This document shows positions 34,107 through 45,599 of a stretch of 64,000 nt of DNA, piece after piece (the first letter of the stretch is position 1; each line of letters starts with the position of its first letter). The notes below the pieces were generated by a model. It saw nothing but the letters and a program-made list of their open reading frames with translations. It was not told where the DNA came from and did no database searches. Source of the stretch: Massospora cicadina (lineage: Eukaryota; Entomophthoromycota; Entomophthoromycetes; Entomophthorales; Entomophthoraceae); NCBI GenBank assembly GCA_022478985.1, contig JAKSZP010009470.1, forward strand, positions 1 through 64,000, read 5' to 3'. The translations under genes and the position numbers were made by a program.

Positions 34107-35320
34107 GTAGGTACCTTGGGCCCCTTCCATGGCGGTATAACTTTAACCCATCTCGACCCCACTTCTACACCTCACGCCCCCTCTACCCCACCCAAACCAC
34201 CCGTCGGGACGTACGCCTTTAGATTAGAGGGGTTGATCTCGAGTGGTCACCCGTCAAAGTAAAATCCCATTATAAATCGAATAACTGGGGCTTAAACCAT
34301 CCCCAAGTCTAGCCCACCCCGATGCCATGGGCTGGAATAAGTAAAATATTCCATTGAATTTATCTGCTCTCTTTAGCGCTTGACAAATCCATCATCTACG
34401 GTTCTGAGTTCAACCCGACCACGCTTATCTATCGATACATCTACCCGACCAGGTTGGGTAACCTTAACCGACGGTAGAGGATAAAGTTTAACCTTCATAA
34501 CGAACCCAGCTTAAGCTAGGCGGGTAACTAACCCTTAACCTCAACGGTGATCGGGTCAACCATCCCCCACCTGAGCTTAGATCATCCAAACTCGCCTATA
34601 TACTAAAAACCCCTCCAAGTAAAAGGGATCCATAACTTAACCCGTGGGTTTATACTCGGTGTGGGGTTCACTTTTTAACAAGATTGGTAAGCGTCGAATA
34701 AACTTTGGGGTAGGAGGTTTGTAGATTATAAATCTAAGCTTAAAATATAACCTTATACCCCTTGGAAGCATTAAACTTTACCAAAATAAGAGTTTGTATC
34801 CTAGGTTTGGGTTAAGGTAGGTAAGGTTTAACTTAATCTTTGGGCCGCTTGACTAAGTTATATAAAATACTTTTGATATGTTCGTCCCCCAGCATGATTC
34901 AGGTATGTTTCTCATGGGGTTTGAATGTGACTGACAAATTGTCAAACGCCAGGATGCGGGAAAAAAGGTTAAAAGATTATACCCTACGGTCCCGATTGTC
35001 CAAAATCACTATAGATATGGTTGGACTGCTTTAAATACCGTAACATATGATATTTTATCAAATATTTTACTGAAAAAAGTATAGTATAATGCACATAGTT
35101 TAATATTTTTACTTTGCATATTTTAAATTAAAATTTAGTTGGGGTATACTTATATCAGTTCATAGGTTTCATTACCCACCTGTAACACTGATTCTGAGTC
35201 AGGGGTTCTCAGTGCCTCTACTATTTCTCCGCTTGCTATCTCATCTTATCAACCTTCAACTTTCCATAGTCAACCTATTAACCATTTGCACTCAAGGCCT
35301 TTTTTGTGCGGATGAACCAG
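34107..35320. other. intergenic DNA downstream of separase
   Basis: GC content falls gradually over about 700 bp after the separase stop. No gene is supported. The short open stretch at 34840-35034 has no recognisable features. Confidence 0.55.
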
Positions 35321-35782
35321 CAACCTGAGACGTTTCACAGCCTTTTTGGTGAATTCCTTACCCCTAACTTAAAGCTATTACACACAAATTAATATATAAA
35401 ACTTTCATATTTTAACATTTCTTGATCTTTACACCCTTATGAAGATAATTTATTACACATTAGTCGCTTTCATGCAACCTGAGACGTTTCACAGCCTTTT
35501 TGGTGAATTCCTTACCCCTAACTTAGAGCTATTACACACAAATTAATATATAAAACTTTTATATTTTAACATTTCTTGATCTTTACACCCTTATGAAGAT
35601 AATTTATTACACATTAGTCGCTTTCATGCAACCTGAGACGTTTCACAGCCTTTTTGGTGAATTCCTTACCCCTAACTTAAAGTTATTACACACAAATTAA
35701 TATATAAAACTTTTATATTTTAACATTTCTTGATCTTTACACCCTTATGAAGATAATTTATTAAACATTAGTTGCTTTCATT
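35321..35782. repeat. three-copy 154-bp tandem repeat
   Basis: Units begin CAACCTGAGACGTTTCACAG at 35321, 35475 and 35629. They differ at only a handful of positions (for example aacttaaagc/aacttagagc/aacttaaagt), so the amplification is recent. No coding potential. Confidence 0.95.
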
Positions 35783-36410
35783 ACCACGTTCCATCCTTAT
35801 AGGGATCAAAAACTTTAATGCTAGCAGTTCTGCCATGACTGTCAAGTTTGAAATAATACCAAAAATGCAGTCCGGTTCATGGTTGCAGACTAATTTTGGA
35901 TAATAAAATATTATCTCCATTTGAAGGGGTGTCATTCTACACTTCATAAGGTTATACAGAGAGAGCTTAGGAACCCGCTTTATAGAAACTAAAAATAAAT
36001 GGTCATTGTCATGCATCAAGTTTCCACATCAAACCTGGTGATGAGCAAGTCTTTCTTGAGTTGTGGCATCAAATCATGTGGTGAGAGTCACCTCTCAAGT
36101 GCAAAGGGTTAAGGTCATCTTAAGTATTCTAATCTATATATAAGCCTCTATCTGGCTGTCTACCCTCAACTCCCTATGTATAATTGATGGAAGTTTATAA
36201 CACCCTCCCATGTTACCACATATGGTATAATTTAGATTTAACATTGCATAAAGGTGCCATGGGGTTTGCTAAAATATCATACTTGTCCTTTTCTGACTCT
36301 GCTGTTAAATAAAAATTCTATGATTTCAATGTATATTTTATATTTTTATATTTCAATATTTCATTAGATTTCTTTTAAAATTCTGATTTAAAATCTTATT
36401 TTTCTTGAAC
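35783..36410. other. AT-rich non-coding DNA
   Basis: No supported gene or repeat. Confidence 0.5.
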
Positions 36411-36426
36411 AAGAAGATGCCACCCA

Positions 36427-36713
36427 AAGGGAGGATACCCCAGTGGTAGAGTATAGACCCTCTACCACTGCCTCCCAAGTCTGATCCTGGTAATGGACTT
36501 TGGGTAGGGGACAATTTTGACTGTGTTGGTTTTATGCGCCAATGCCCCGAACTGAGATAGCAAATAGCAAAGGTGGTCCATGGAGTTCCTGGCCTATCAT
36601 ATGCCATGCATGGAGGTTTTCCGGGTTTTATCCTCCTTTCCCATTTTCTTCACTTCCCTAATTGGTGCGGTATCATCCCCAGGTTGGCCCACCTTGAATA
36701 AAATTTAAATTTA
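36427..36713 (+). mobile_element. tRNA-related SINE, copy 2, 16-bp TSD
   Basis: It is flanked by perfect aagaagatgccaccca (36411-36426 and 36714-36729). The head GGGAGGATACCCCAGTGGTAG has an A-box-like core and is followed by AAGTCTGATCCTGG as a degenerate B box. The body is shared with the minus-strand copy at 22256-22548. It ends AGGTTGGCCCACCTTGAATAAAAT. Confidence 0.9.
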
Positions 36714-36723
36714 AAGAAGATGC

Positions 36724-36781
36724 CACCCATATTTAGGTGATGGGGCCCTACGAAAGTATACCCATCACCTAAATATGGGTG
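36724..36781. repeat. perfect 21-bp hairpin
   Basis: The arms 36724-36744 and 36761-36781 are exact reverse complements with a 16-nt loop (GCCCTACGAAAGTATA). The left arm overlaps the SINE target-site duplication, so the hairpin was there before the SINE landed at its edge. Function is unknown. Confidence 0.9.
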
Positions 36782-36959
36782 ACATGACAATGGATGCATT
36801 AAAGGTTGTTTAACTTTTTCTTGGCTCTTATGAGATAAGGGGATTAAAGTGATTGGATGGGGTAGGTTTAGCGGTTGAGTATATTTATATTGATATCTTT
36901 GTAGTTGATGGGTATAACTTGTTAAACTTGAATTTTTTGAGGGGGCGTTATTTTACTTT

Positions 36960-37411
36960 GGTCACTTTCAGAGGCTGTGAGAGGTTTTAAATGACACCTG
37001 GGTGGCTCAAGTTACAATTAGGGTTCAGATAGTTTCAATTTACTATAATTTTCAATGAAGAGTTGTCAAAGTTGATCAAGCATGCGCTTTGGTAAAGGCT
37101 ATAATTGCTAGGGCCACTTTTAGAGGGTGTAGGAGGGTAAGTGACAGTTGATCGACTCAAGTTTTTAGTAAGGCTCAAACATAGCACTTTATTTTGCATT
37201 TTTATGGTCAACTGTTTTATATTATAAGTCAGCACTTTGATAAAAGCTATGAATTTTTATGGTCATTCCCAGTGGTAAGAGGTTTTAGAAGTCCATTGAG
37301 TGGATCAAGTTTCAAGTGGGGCTTAAACAGTTGCACTTTACTCTAAGTTTTTGTAGCCAGTTAGTATAGCTTATTAGGCCTTCACTTTGATAAGGAAGTA
37401 TGACTTACTAT
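36960..37411. repeat. degenerate 151-bp tandem repeat (three units)
   Basis: Unit starts GGTCAC/GGCCAC/GGTCAT lie at 36960, 37112, 37261 and 37412. Each unit holds CTCAAGTT/ATCAAGTTT, TTACT/TTTATTTT and RCTTTGATAARRGCTAT in the same order. Old, diverged copies. Confidence 0.65.
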
Positions 37412-37859
37412 GGTCACTCCCAATGTCAGGACTAGTCTGTGCCAAGAAAAATTTGGCCGCAATTGCAGTGTATGCACACCTACAATAGCAGCCACAAACT
37501 ACAAGGTGGCAATACTCCTCTAGGTGTTAAAAATTGTAAAGAGAAAGTGATGTTTTGGAGTTTCTGAGCTGGTGGGAGGGCAGGTAAAGGGGTTTTAGTG
37601 CTGTGTAGCCAATATTTTTGATAGCTAAAATAAAAGTCAAATCACAAAAATGTTTCTTATCCCATTTGAGTTAGCAATTGGTACCCTTCCATGATCTCTA
37701 TTGTTATATAGACAGTAAACATGTTTTTTAATCAAATGTATACTTAAAAACTGGGAATCTTGAGACAGTATTTTCTATATTATAATAATAGGAAGAATAA
37801 CCCACCACCCTATCATTAGCAGGGTAATGGGTTTTAGGGTTAGGCAGGTGGGAAGATGG
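37412..37859. other. non-coding DNA before element A
   Basis: No feature recognised. The last 5 bp (gatgg, 37855-37859) would be the left TSD of element A, but its right partner lies outside the window. Confidence 0.4.
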
Positions 37860-39485
37860 TGTAAGTCTGGGGGAGTGACCCCTCTACTTAGACTGGACAG
37901 TTTTTCCTTTTCTAATAAAAAGGGTCCAAAGAGGGCAGCTGTACCTCTCAGCATACAGGGTGATCTCGCCCATGTGGTAGATGAGCACTGGGTAACAGCT
38001 CTCCCTCTGAAGATTACTCCACCTTTCCCCACGCTTGCCTCAGCAAAACTAGTATGGCGAGTAGAGAAAATTTTTTATTAAATTATTGGAAACTGCCACC
38101 CCCATGAGCTGAAAGGACTTTACAAAGTCAATGGCGCCAAGCTCTCAAACTTAAAGCTAAAATGCCTTAAAACCACAGTAATAAAGGCTGTTGGGCTCTC
38201 ACATTTGGTAGATGCAGAATTAAGTGTCAAATTTTCAGTAACACTCAACAATGGCATTGGGTCATTGAAAAATGTCATCAGTTTGAAACTTGCTCCAAAA
38301 TCTACAGGAACAAAGCCCAACAGGCGCGTACCTCTTAGTCAGAATGTGTCAAGCAAAGAATTCTCAGTCAAAATTGCCAATGGCATCAACCCATTGGGCA
38401 ATGATGTTGCTGACTCAGAACTCCCCTCAAAATCTTTGGGACGAAGCCTGACAGGCATGTACTTCCATCAGGGTCTGTTGCCACTAGCTCAAAACCCCCT
38501 TGAAAAAACCTGGATTGTCAATTTATGTTACCCACTTGTCCAAAAAAACGCCCCAGAGACTGGGCATGAGTGGGTTGGCCATCCTGAACCCATTTCCAAC
38601 CCATTGGAACCACACCTATGTGGGGTGGCCTTAGGGATTCCTGTTGCCTGTTAAGCCAGACGCCATCACACTAACCATTGGAAATGCAGTGATGCCTCAA
38701 ATCAGGCATTTGAGGTTAAACTGATAGTGACTTGACCCACCGCTGATTCCTTTAAAGTCAGTTCAGATTGAAGTCATTTTTCCCCTCCCTCAAAAATTTG
38801 TCAGGTTAGGTCAAAAATTGAGGGCCCTGATCCCATGCTTTGACAAGCTTTCCCAAATTGACCACTATTTAATCAGTCACATCGCACTGAGGAAATTGGT
38901 GGTCAATTTTCTTCAATTCACTTTACAATAAAATTCCCCCACAAGTTCCCAAATCTTTATTTTTACTTCAAATTTTTCTTGCTGAGCTCCCTATGGTGCT
39001 AACATTGTGGCCTATCAGGGCCCTACATTGGCCTGAAAATACCAGTTATGATAGTCACAATAGCTCATTCTGTAGCCAACTGGGCCTATCAAGTAAGAAA
39101 CTTCTGGGAATTTAAGCCTGCTGTTGAAGTAATCTGACAACAGGATATTGGAACCTTGTAAGCTCATTTATCTCTATTTAACGCAAGGATCCATCCTTTC
39201 ACCTCTGCTTTTGTGTCAAACCCACCCATAAAGTATCCTGAAGCAGCTAGTCCAATAGTGCAACTCCCTGCAGCAAGGCCGCGGGGTCTGGAGTAGCAAC
39301 AGACTGGTTCATTGCCAGGTTCCTTTTTATGCTTTCCTCACATCAACGCACATTTGTTTCCCATCTTCCTGCGCCATACAACATCATTTGAGCGGAAATG
39401 CCTCTGGCATTCTGGATTGCTTTTTGGTTGCTTTGGCATCTTAACTGGCAGGACAGTCTAAACTTCATATGCCATTTACCTGACA
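37860..39485 (+). repeat. A 5' LTR
   Basis: About 1,626 bp. The right edge (TTTACCTGACA) is set by comparison with the D LTR end (TTTGCCTGACA). It encodes QGDLAHVVDEHWVTALPLKI near 37956-38015. Further on it encodes pieces matching the second D LTR domain (YVGWP near 38620, TNHWKCSDAS near 38675, AFEVKL near 38710), with a stop and a frameshift. At its end lies MPLAFWIAFWLLWHLNWQ. Confidence 0.88.
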
Positions 39486-39581
39486 ATTGAACAACCATTG
39501 TTTCCATCCATTTCCGCCCTTCTCTTAGAGTTGGGCGCTGCATAGGTTACATTTGCCAAATGAATATGCGTTCAGTAGTTT

Positions 39582-40380
39582 TGTCAGGGAAACTGGAACG
39601 CAGGAGGTCGCTGAGGGAAAAGACCCAGGCCAAAGGTGGGACAAAAAAGCCAAGTGACCTAAAAAATGAAGAGACATCCTAAACAGTCAGCATTGTGTTT
39701 CTATATAAATCTGGGGAGTCAAATGCACACCAAACTGGTTATAACCATCAGGGACAAGAGGCCCTGGGATCTGGGAAGGGTGGCGTAAAATCTAGGGCAA
39801 AGGGCAGAAAAATAAGAAGCGGCAGAGCCAGAAAATGGTGGCATAGTAGGCGGATGGCTCACATATAGCAGTAGGGGTGAACCAGAGCGGAAAACAGACT
39901 CCAGCCATCACAGAACTTCTGATTGGTGTATTTTTTTACTGAAAATAACCAAAATGCTGGAAATGTGCCCAAAATCCTAAGCTTTATTAAAATGAACAGA
40001 GTATCTGAGAAAAGCAAGCCTTTTTCATCTTGGGATTTAATTTATTGGAGAATGATTTACAAAGATTCCAAATGGGTATTGAAATCAGATCTGAGCCACA
40101 AATTCTTTTTTCAACAAAATCAAAATTTTTCAAATTTGGCCAAATTCTGTAACCTCATATCTTGTAATTTTATGAGTCTTGGGTTCTATTCCCGCCTGGT
40201 TTTTCGCCTCAGATGGGCCATTTTCCTCAGCCCTGGCTAACAAAGGCAAAATCCATTTTCTGTCAATGACCTTAAGGAGGTCATCAGTGACCCTTAGGTG
40301 TTCTGATATTTTCCAAGGGCTTGTTGGACTTGGCTTTGGTGGGGCGGTCAATTCCAGAAATTATGTCACTAGCTGTGACA
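39582..40380 (-). repeat. B 3' LTR
   Basis: On the minus strand it encodes, near its start, TDDLLKVIDRKWILPLLAR (frame 40130-40351), the B version of the shared LTR motif. The adjoining internal sequence on the minus strand is purine-rich (GAGCGGAGGGTGA), as expected for the plus-strand primer. Confidence 0.92.
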
Positions 40381-41294
40381 TCACCCTCCGCTCTTGGATG
40401 GGGTCCTACACCACCTGAGGGGACATTGGCTTAGGCGAAGTTCTTGTGGTAGTAGGTAGCTTTATGGCAGGTAAGGAGGCTTGGGTGGCAGGACCTGCGG
40501 CATCTGAGAATCTAGAGTGGAAGTCATGAATTAGGTCCTAAGCATTGGTTATGTCCTGATAGGATACACAGCTGTTCTCTATTTCATCATATCCTTTCCA
40601 GGACACCAGGTATTGCAGGCGGTGGCGGGATAGGCGAGAAGCAAGAATAGGATCAATCTCATATTGGGGCTCACCATCCACTATGACAGGATCTGGGAGA
40701 GGTGGCATGGGACCATCAAAGGAGGTCAGGAGGCATTCATGCAAGGTGCTGAAATCTTTGATTGAGGGGGGTAAGTCAACCTGGTAAGCAGATGGGCCAA
40801 CTTTCTTAAGGATCTTAAAGGGTCCAACATGCTTGGTACCTAACTTGCGGCAAGGTTGCTTCAAGTAGAAGTTCTTGGCGCTGACCATGACCAAGTCACC
40901 AGGCTTATACTAAGGTCCTTCACAGCGCTTTCAATCAACATATGCTTTGTAGATCTTCACAGCATTAACAGATAGTCCTTCACTGCCTAATGTATTTCCC
41001 TGAGCTCTTTAGCGCGTTCATTGGCAGCAACAACGGTGGACTCAATCTGTGGACTTAGGTGAAGCTGGGGTTGTAGCCATAGTTTGCAAAAAGGGGGAAG
41101 TGCCTGTAGAGGCATGGGTAAGGTTATTATAAGAAAATTGCGCCAGTGGGAGGTGAGAGGACCAATTTTTCTGCTTACCATTGGAATAACTATGCAAGAA
41201 TCGCTTCAAACCTTGGTTCATCCTCTACATCTGTCCATCTGACTGGGGGTGGAAGGCTATGGAGTGGCAGGGGCGGATGCTGAAAATGAAAAGA
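40381..41294 (-). pseudogene. B integrase C-terminal half and chromodomain
   Basis: From right to left: a core end where the catalytic Glu codon of SDGQTE has become TAG (read QM then stop, then RMNQGLKRFL) near 41237, PLAQFSYNN (41125-41150), then after frameshifts MVSAKNFYLKQPCRKLGTKHV, ECLLTSFDG and the chromodomain (YEIDPILASRLSRHRL, YLVSWKGYDEIENSC, with Cys for the usual Trp) in the frame 40538-40894. Confidence 0.82.
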
Positions 41295-41299
41295 AGGGC

Positions 41300-42455
41300 T
41301 GTCAGGCAAACAGCAAGTTGGAATTAGACCAGCCTGCCAGCCTAGGTGCCGGAGCACCCAAATGGCAAACCAGAATGCCAAAGGCACTGCTGCTGGTATG
41401 AAAGATATGAAACTGGACAGGAGTTTCACCAATAACTGCCGTTGAACCAGAATCTAGTACAGGCACATAATAAAATACCAGATGAATACAGCTGTTAACC
41501 CTGAGGGGTGTGTGAGTGTCAGCGGGGAAAGGCGGTTTATTTTCCAATATAAAAACCAATTTTTTGGAAAGGTTTTTTAATGGAAAATCAGGGAGGCAAT
41601 CACCCAAAAATTTTCCCAGTGCAATGCAACTGATTAAATAGTGGTCAATTGATGAGGAAACAAGCTGGGATTGGGTACCTCAAGTTTGGCCTAACTGGCG
41701 AATTATTTGGGAATGGGGGCAGATAAGTTCACTGGGAACTGACATCAAAGAATTTGGTGGCAGGCTGAGTCACTGTCAGTTTGACCTCGAACGCCCAAAC
41801 TGAGGCTCGACTGCATTTCCAATGGTTGGTGCAATGGCATTTGGCCTGACGAGCAGCAGGAATCCCCCAAGGCCACCCCACATAGGGGCAGTCCCAATTG
41901 GTTGGAAATGGGTTTGGGATGCTTAACCCACCCATGCCCAGTCGCTGGGCCATTCATTCAGTCAAAAGCGTTGCATCAGCCGCAACACCTGATTTACCAG
42001 AAGGGAGCTTTGAACCCTCGTTGATGGTGTCTGATGCTACTACCTGCATGTTGGGGATCATTTTTGACAATTTTGGGAGGGGGTTACTTTTGACAATCAT
42101 GGTGTTGGCCAAATTGAAACTGTCAGCGATTCCAGCTGACAAATCAATCTTCATTCCTTTTTGACTATGTGAATTCTGATTATTGGGATCATTTCCACTT
42201 TTTTTCAGACTGATTGACTTCATTTTGGTAATTTTGGCGCAAATTTCCCTGATTAGGCATACAAGTTCAGGAGAGGTGAATGTGGGCACTGGGGGAGGGA
42301 TCCGAAGAGAGAGGGCTGTTACCCAGCGCTCATCTACCATGTGGGTGAGGTCGCCCTGGGTAATGAGGGGTACAGCCACCCTCATTGGTACCTTCTTACT
42401 TGGAAACGGAAAAAGAGCCTGATCAATGCACAGGGGATGTTCCCCGGGACTTACA
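41300..42455 (-). repeat. D 3' LTR
   Basis: 1,156 bp, TGTAAGTCCCGGGG...GCCTGACA on the minus strand. It encodes most of the tail protein described at 41729-42619. Confidence 0.94.
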
Positions 42456-42619
42456 TTACCCTTTCCTTTTTCCAAAGGAAGGGCACCACCGCCAGGAAAC
42501 TGCACAAGGACCACATTCTTGTGCGCCTTGGGTAACTTGATTGCCATTACAGTAGCGATTTTTTTGGGGGGGTGGGGAGCTTTAGGGTGGGATTTGTGAA
42601 ATGCTTTAGCCAGTTCCAT
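41729..42619 (-). CDS. D pol tail reading through into the 3' LTR
   Basis: From 42619 leftwards 55 codons are the pol tail (ELAKAFHKSHPKAPHPPKK, IKLPKAHKNVVLVQFPGGG, LEKGKGN). The frame then crosses the LTR start at 42455 without a stop. It continues 167 codons in the LTR: QGDLTHMVDERWVTALSLRI, LVCLIREICAKITKMKSI and GMKIDLSAGIADSFNLANT. A TGA at about 41954 replaces the Gln codon of the 5' LTR copy, after which AQRLGMGGLSIPNPF, CPYVGWPWGIP and QAKCHCTNHWKC follow to 41729. No known family recognised. The Cys/His cluster could bind zinc. Expression as a Pol extension is inferred. Confidence 0.6.
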
Positions 42620-42849
42620 ACAGTTGGCGCAATTGTGAGCCTTGACCCAACTGTTCTCATAATTTGGATACCCTTTCTAAGCCACGGGATATTGAATGGA
42701 CTGACAGGACTTATGGGATGCCAGGATATTCTCCACTTTGGCCTCTTCCACATTTTTGATAATTATTGGCTCAGGTTTCATGGGAACCATGCCCTTAAAG
42801 GGTGACAATTGGGAGATGAGGAAGATGGGGTGCTGTTTCAGTAAGCTGG

Positions 42850-43700
42850 AAGCTTTAACTGGAACACACCGTTACCCAAGACTTCCTCTACCAAATGGGG
42901 GCTAAACGCTTACTTGCAAACTTGCAGGAAGGGACTTGCATTTGTAAATGACGTGTATTGAGCATAACATAGGAACCCACTGTTATGTCATGACCTGGAA
43001 GTTGCTTACAATCCGTGAACTGCTTGTAGTCTTCAATAGCCTTGATGAGGTGTTCCTGCACTAAGGATTGAGTAGACCTAATATGTTCAGCATGATCTGC
43101 GGCAGCTTGGACCTCAGGCCGCAAGCAGGGTCTGACCAAAAAGGAAGGATTATAACCCAACGTCGCTTTGTAGGGATCAAATCCTGTGGAAGCGTGAGTC
43201 CCATTGTTATAAGCGAATTGAGCAAGGGGAAGGTTGTTGGCCCAGGTGTCCTGTGTGGCTGCAGAATAGCAACGCAGGTACTGTTCAAGGACTTGGTTAA
43301 CTCGCTCGGTCTGTCCATCAGACTGGGGATGATATGCTGTGGAGTGACAAGGGGAGATTTTTAGAATAGATAAGAGTTCTCTCCAGAACTGCACCGTGAA
43401 CTGTGAGCCATGGTCACTGATGATCTCCTGTGGGAGGCCAAACATTGAGAACATATGGCGCACAAAGAGGCGATCAGTTTCCTCCAATGTAATCACAGAA
43501 GTACAAGGAATAAAAGGGAAAATTTAGTGAAATGATCCACCACCACCATCACTGCTGTAAACCTGTTAGAACAGGGGAGGTCGACAATAAAATCCATGGA
43601 CACCAATGTCCATGGACCCTCCACCTGCTGTAAGGGGTGTAGAAGCCCGTTTCTACCAGAGCGATCCTGACTTAGCCCAAGCACAAATAATGCAATCAGC
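42850..43700 (-). pseudogene. D integrase
   Basis: The frame 43684-43493 carries GLLHPLQQVEGPWTLVSMDF (first Asp). A frameshift near 43495 leads into 43496-42888 with EIISDHGSQF (second Asp), SDGQTERVNQVLEQYLRCY (Glu) and DTWANNLPLAQFAYNNGTHA. All three catalytic acids are present. GSYVMLNTRHLQMQVPSCKFA starts the C-terminal region. The chromodomain stretch (42620-42800) has further frameshifts. Confidence 0.86.
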
Positions 43701-44560
43701 GATCCAGGCTGGAACCTCCTTGGTTAAACCCGCACAGATGTAAGTCTTCTTGATCAAGTTGATGCATTTCTTATTTCCTGGATGGCCAACTGTGAGGGGA
43801 TTTTAATGTGCGCGAAATATCTCAGTTCTGAAGAAAGGGGGAACCCAAATTTGTGACCAAATATAAATGAGACCCTCCTCCAAGGAGTATAAAGAGTGTT
43901 TATGGTTTTGGTGAGACAGTTGCTCAAACAACTCCACACTCTCAGGGCAGGCCATTTGACCAGCTAAGACATGAGCAACTAGTGGGGCGTCGGGGGCCAG
44001 AGTGACAGAAGAGACAACTGGGGGAACAATTGACAGGATTTGATCAGCAGGAATCATGGTAATGAGGTCCACTTCCTCCAGTTCTGAAGGACAGTGGGCA
44101 GGGCTGCAGCTGAGAAAATTGGGAAGTATGTTAAGCGCACCTTTTACAAATTTGTATTTAAAATTGAAATTGCACAAGTCCCAATAGGTTCATGCTTGTC
44201 AGTGTGCCAATTTTTGGGGTTTATGAAAATACAAGAGAGCCTGGTGATCCATGAAGACCATCAACTCATGTTGAGCACCTTATAACAGATACCTCCAATG
44301 AGTTAATGCCCATGCTATGCCTACCAACTCCTTGTTGTAGATGGCCCAAGGCTGCTCTGTAGAGTTAAACTTTCAAGAAAAATAGGCGACTGGATGTTCC
44401 AGGCCATTGTGCTCTTGAAGTAACACTGCCCCCGCTGCCATTGAGGAGGCATCACATGCAACAATATGGCTTGGCGGGATCTGCATGTTTCAAGACAGGA
44501 GATAAAAACACCTCTTTGATTGATTTGAATGCTTGCTGGCATTTGGGCGTCCAGTGAAAT
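43700..44560 (-). pseudogene. D RNase H C-terminus and integrase zinc-binding region
   Basis: The frame 44177-43803 begins NFKYKFVKGALNILPNFLS, the usual RNase H end, and runs into SLYSLEEGLIYIWSQIWV, the linker before the integrase HHCC (about 43800-43700, GHPGN and the Cys pair). Upstream, 44200-44560 carries YNKELVGIAWALTHWRYLL, FSWKFNSTEQPWAI and CDASSMAAG in shifting frames. Confidence 0.75.
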
Positions 44561-45500
44561 GGTATGTTCTTGCCTGTGAGGGGGTGGAGTGGGGCAGCTA
44601 GCTGGGAAAGGGCCGGGGAAATTTTTTTTTAAGAAAATGATGGTTCCCAAGAAACTCTGTAACTGTTTCTGGGTTGTCAGGGCTGGCCATTCTCAGATAG
44701 CATCCAACTTATTAGGAGGAATTGTGTAGCCATCTTTAAGGATGAGGTTCCCAAGAAAAGTAAATTCCTCCTTATAGAACTCGCATTTGGAAGGCTTAAC
44801 AAACAATCCTGCCTTATGCAAGGTGGTTATGACCGCTTCCAAGTCAATAGCATGTTGTTCAGGAGTTGGGGAGTGAAACAGAATGTCATCAATATAAGCA
44901 ACCGTGCAAGTGAACCGGAAATCGCCCAGTACACTGTCAATCATACGTTGAAACGTAGTGGGAGCATTCTTCAGCCCAAAGGGCATTATGCGGAAGTGAA
45001 AAATGCCTTGCATCATCTTGATCGCTGTTACCATTCTTGCCCTTTCATTACCCAAATCTGGTTAAAGGCATTGACGAGATCCAGCTTGGAGAACACACGC
45101 GATTTAGTGATTTCTTGATTTATTGTCTGCTCTAAAGGCAGGGGGTAGGGATTGTGAACTGTTACTTTGTTTAGATGTCCATAGTCCACTCAGGGATGGA
45201 TGGAACCATCAGCTTTTTTAGCGAAGATGATGGGAGATGCGACTGGCGATGTCTCCTTAAACAACCACCCTTTTTTCAGCATATCGTCCAACCAAGTGTT
45301 GAGTGCAACCTCCTCCACCACTGTATAGGGGTACAACGGGCAGTTGATATTCACCAACTCCACTGTTGTACTGATTCCATAGTCAAATTTGGTGTGAGGG
45401 GAGATGGTCTTCCTTCTAGGAATCGAAAATACTCTGGTAGCGCATTGATTCTTCAGGAAAATTGGACGGGAGGCCTGAAGGGGAAATGAGGGAAGTTATG
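44560..45500 (-). pseudogene. D reverse transcriptase
   Basis: The frame 45055-44693 holds MQGIFHFRIMPFGLKNAPTTF, the catalytic YIDD at 44885-44896, LHKAGLFVKPSKCEFYKEE and TFLGNLILKDGYTIPP. The N-terminal part (45100-45500) includes a DGSIHP(stop)VDYGHLNKVT-like block and SPVASPIIFAKKADG, with a TGA for Trp. The finger and palm motifs are otherwise typical. Confidence 0.85.
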
Positions 45501-45599
45501 GAGCTACGACTTTGGGCTTTCTTGAAAGTATTAACCAAAGGAAATTCTCCCTCAGTTTGATCATTGGCAAAAGACAACATATTTGACTCTAGATGAATC

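Noticed and set aside
34440..34560. Telomere-like TTAACC/CCCTTAACC strings near 34.1-34.8 kb
   Set aside because: They are irregular, short and interspersed. There is no tandem telomere array.
34840..35034. 64-codon frame downstream of separase
   Set aside because: Short, no motif, ends in AT-rich DNA. Not supported as a gene.
35321..35782. CRISPR-like array
   Set aside because: The 154-bp units abut directly with no spacers. It is an ordinary tandem repeat in eukaryotic DNA.
36427..36500. A functional tRNA gene at the SINE head
   Set aside because: A-box and B-box resemblance is present, but acceptor and T-arm pairing are incomplete and the same sequence recurs as a dispersed repeat with TSDs.
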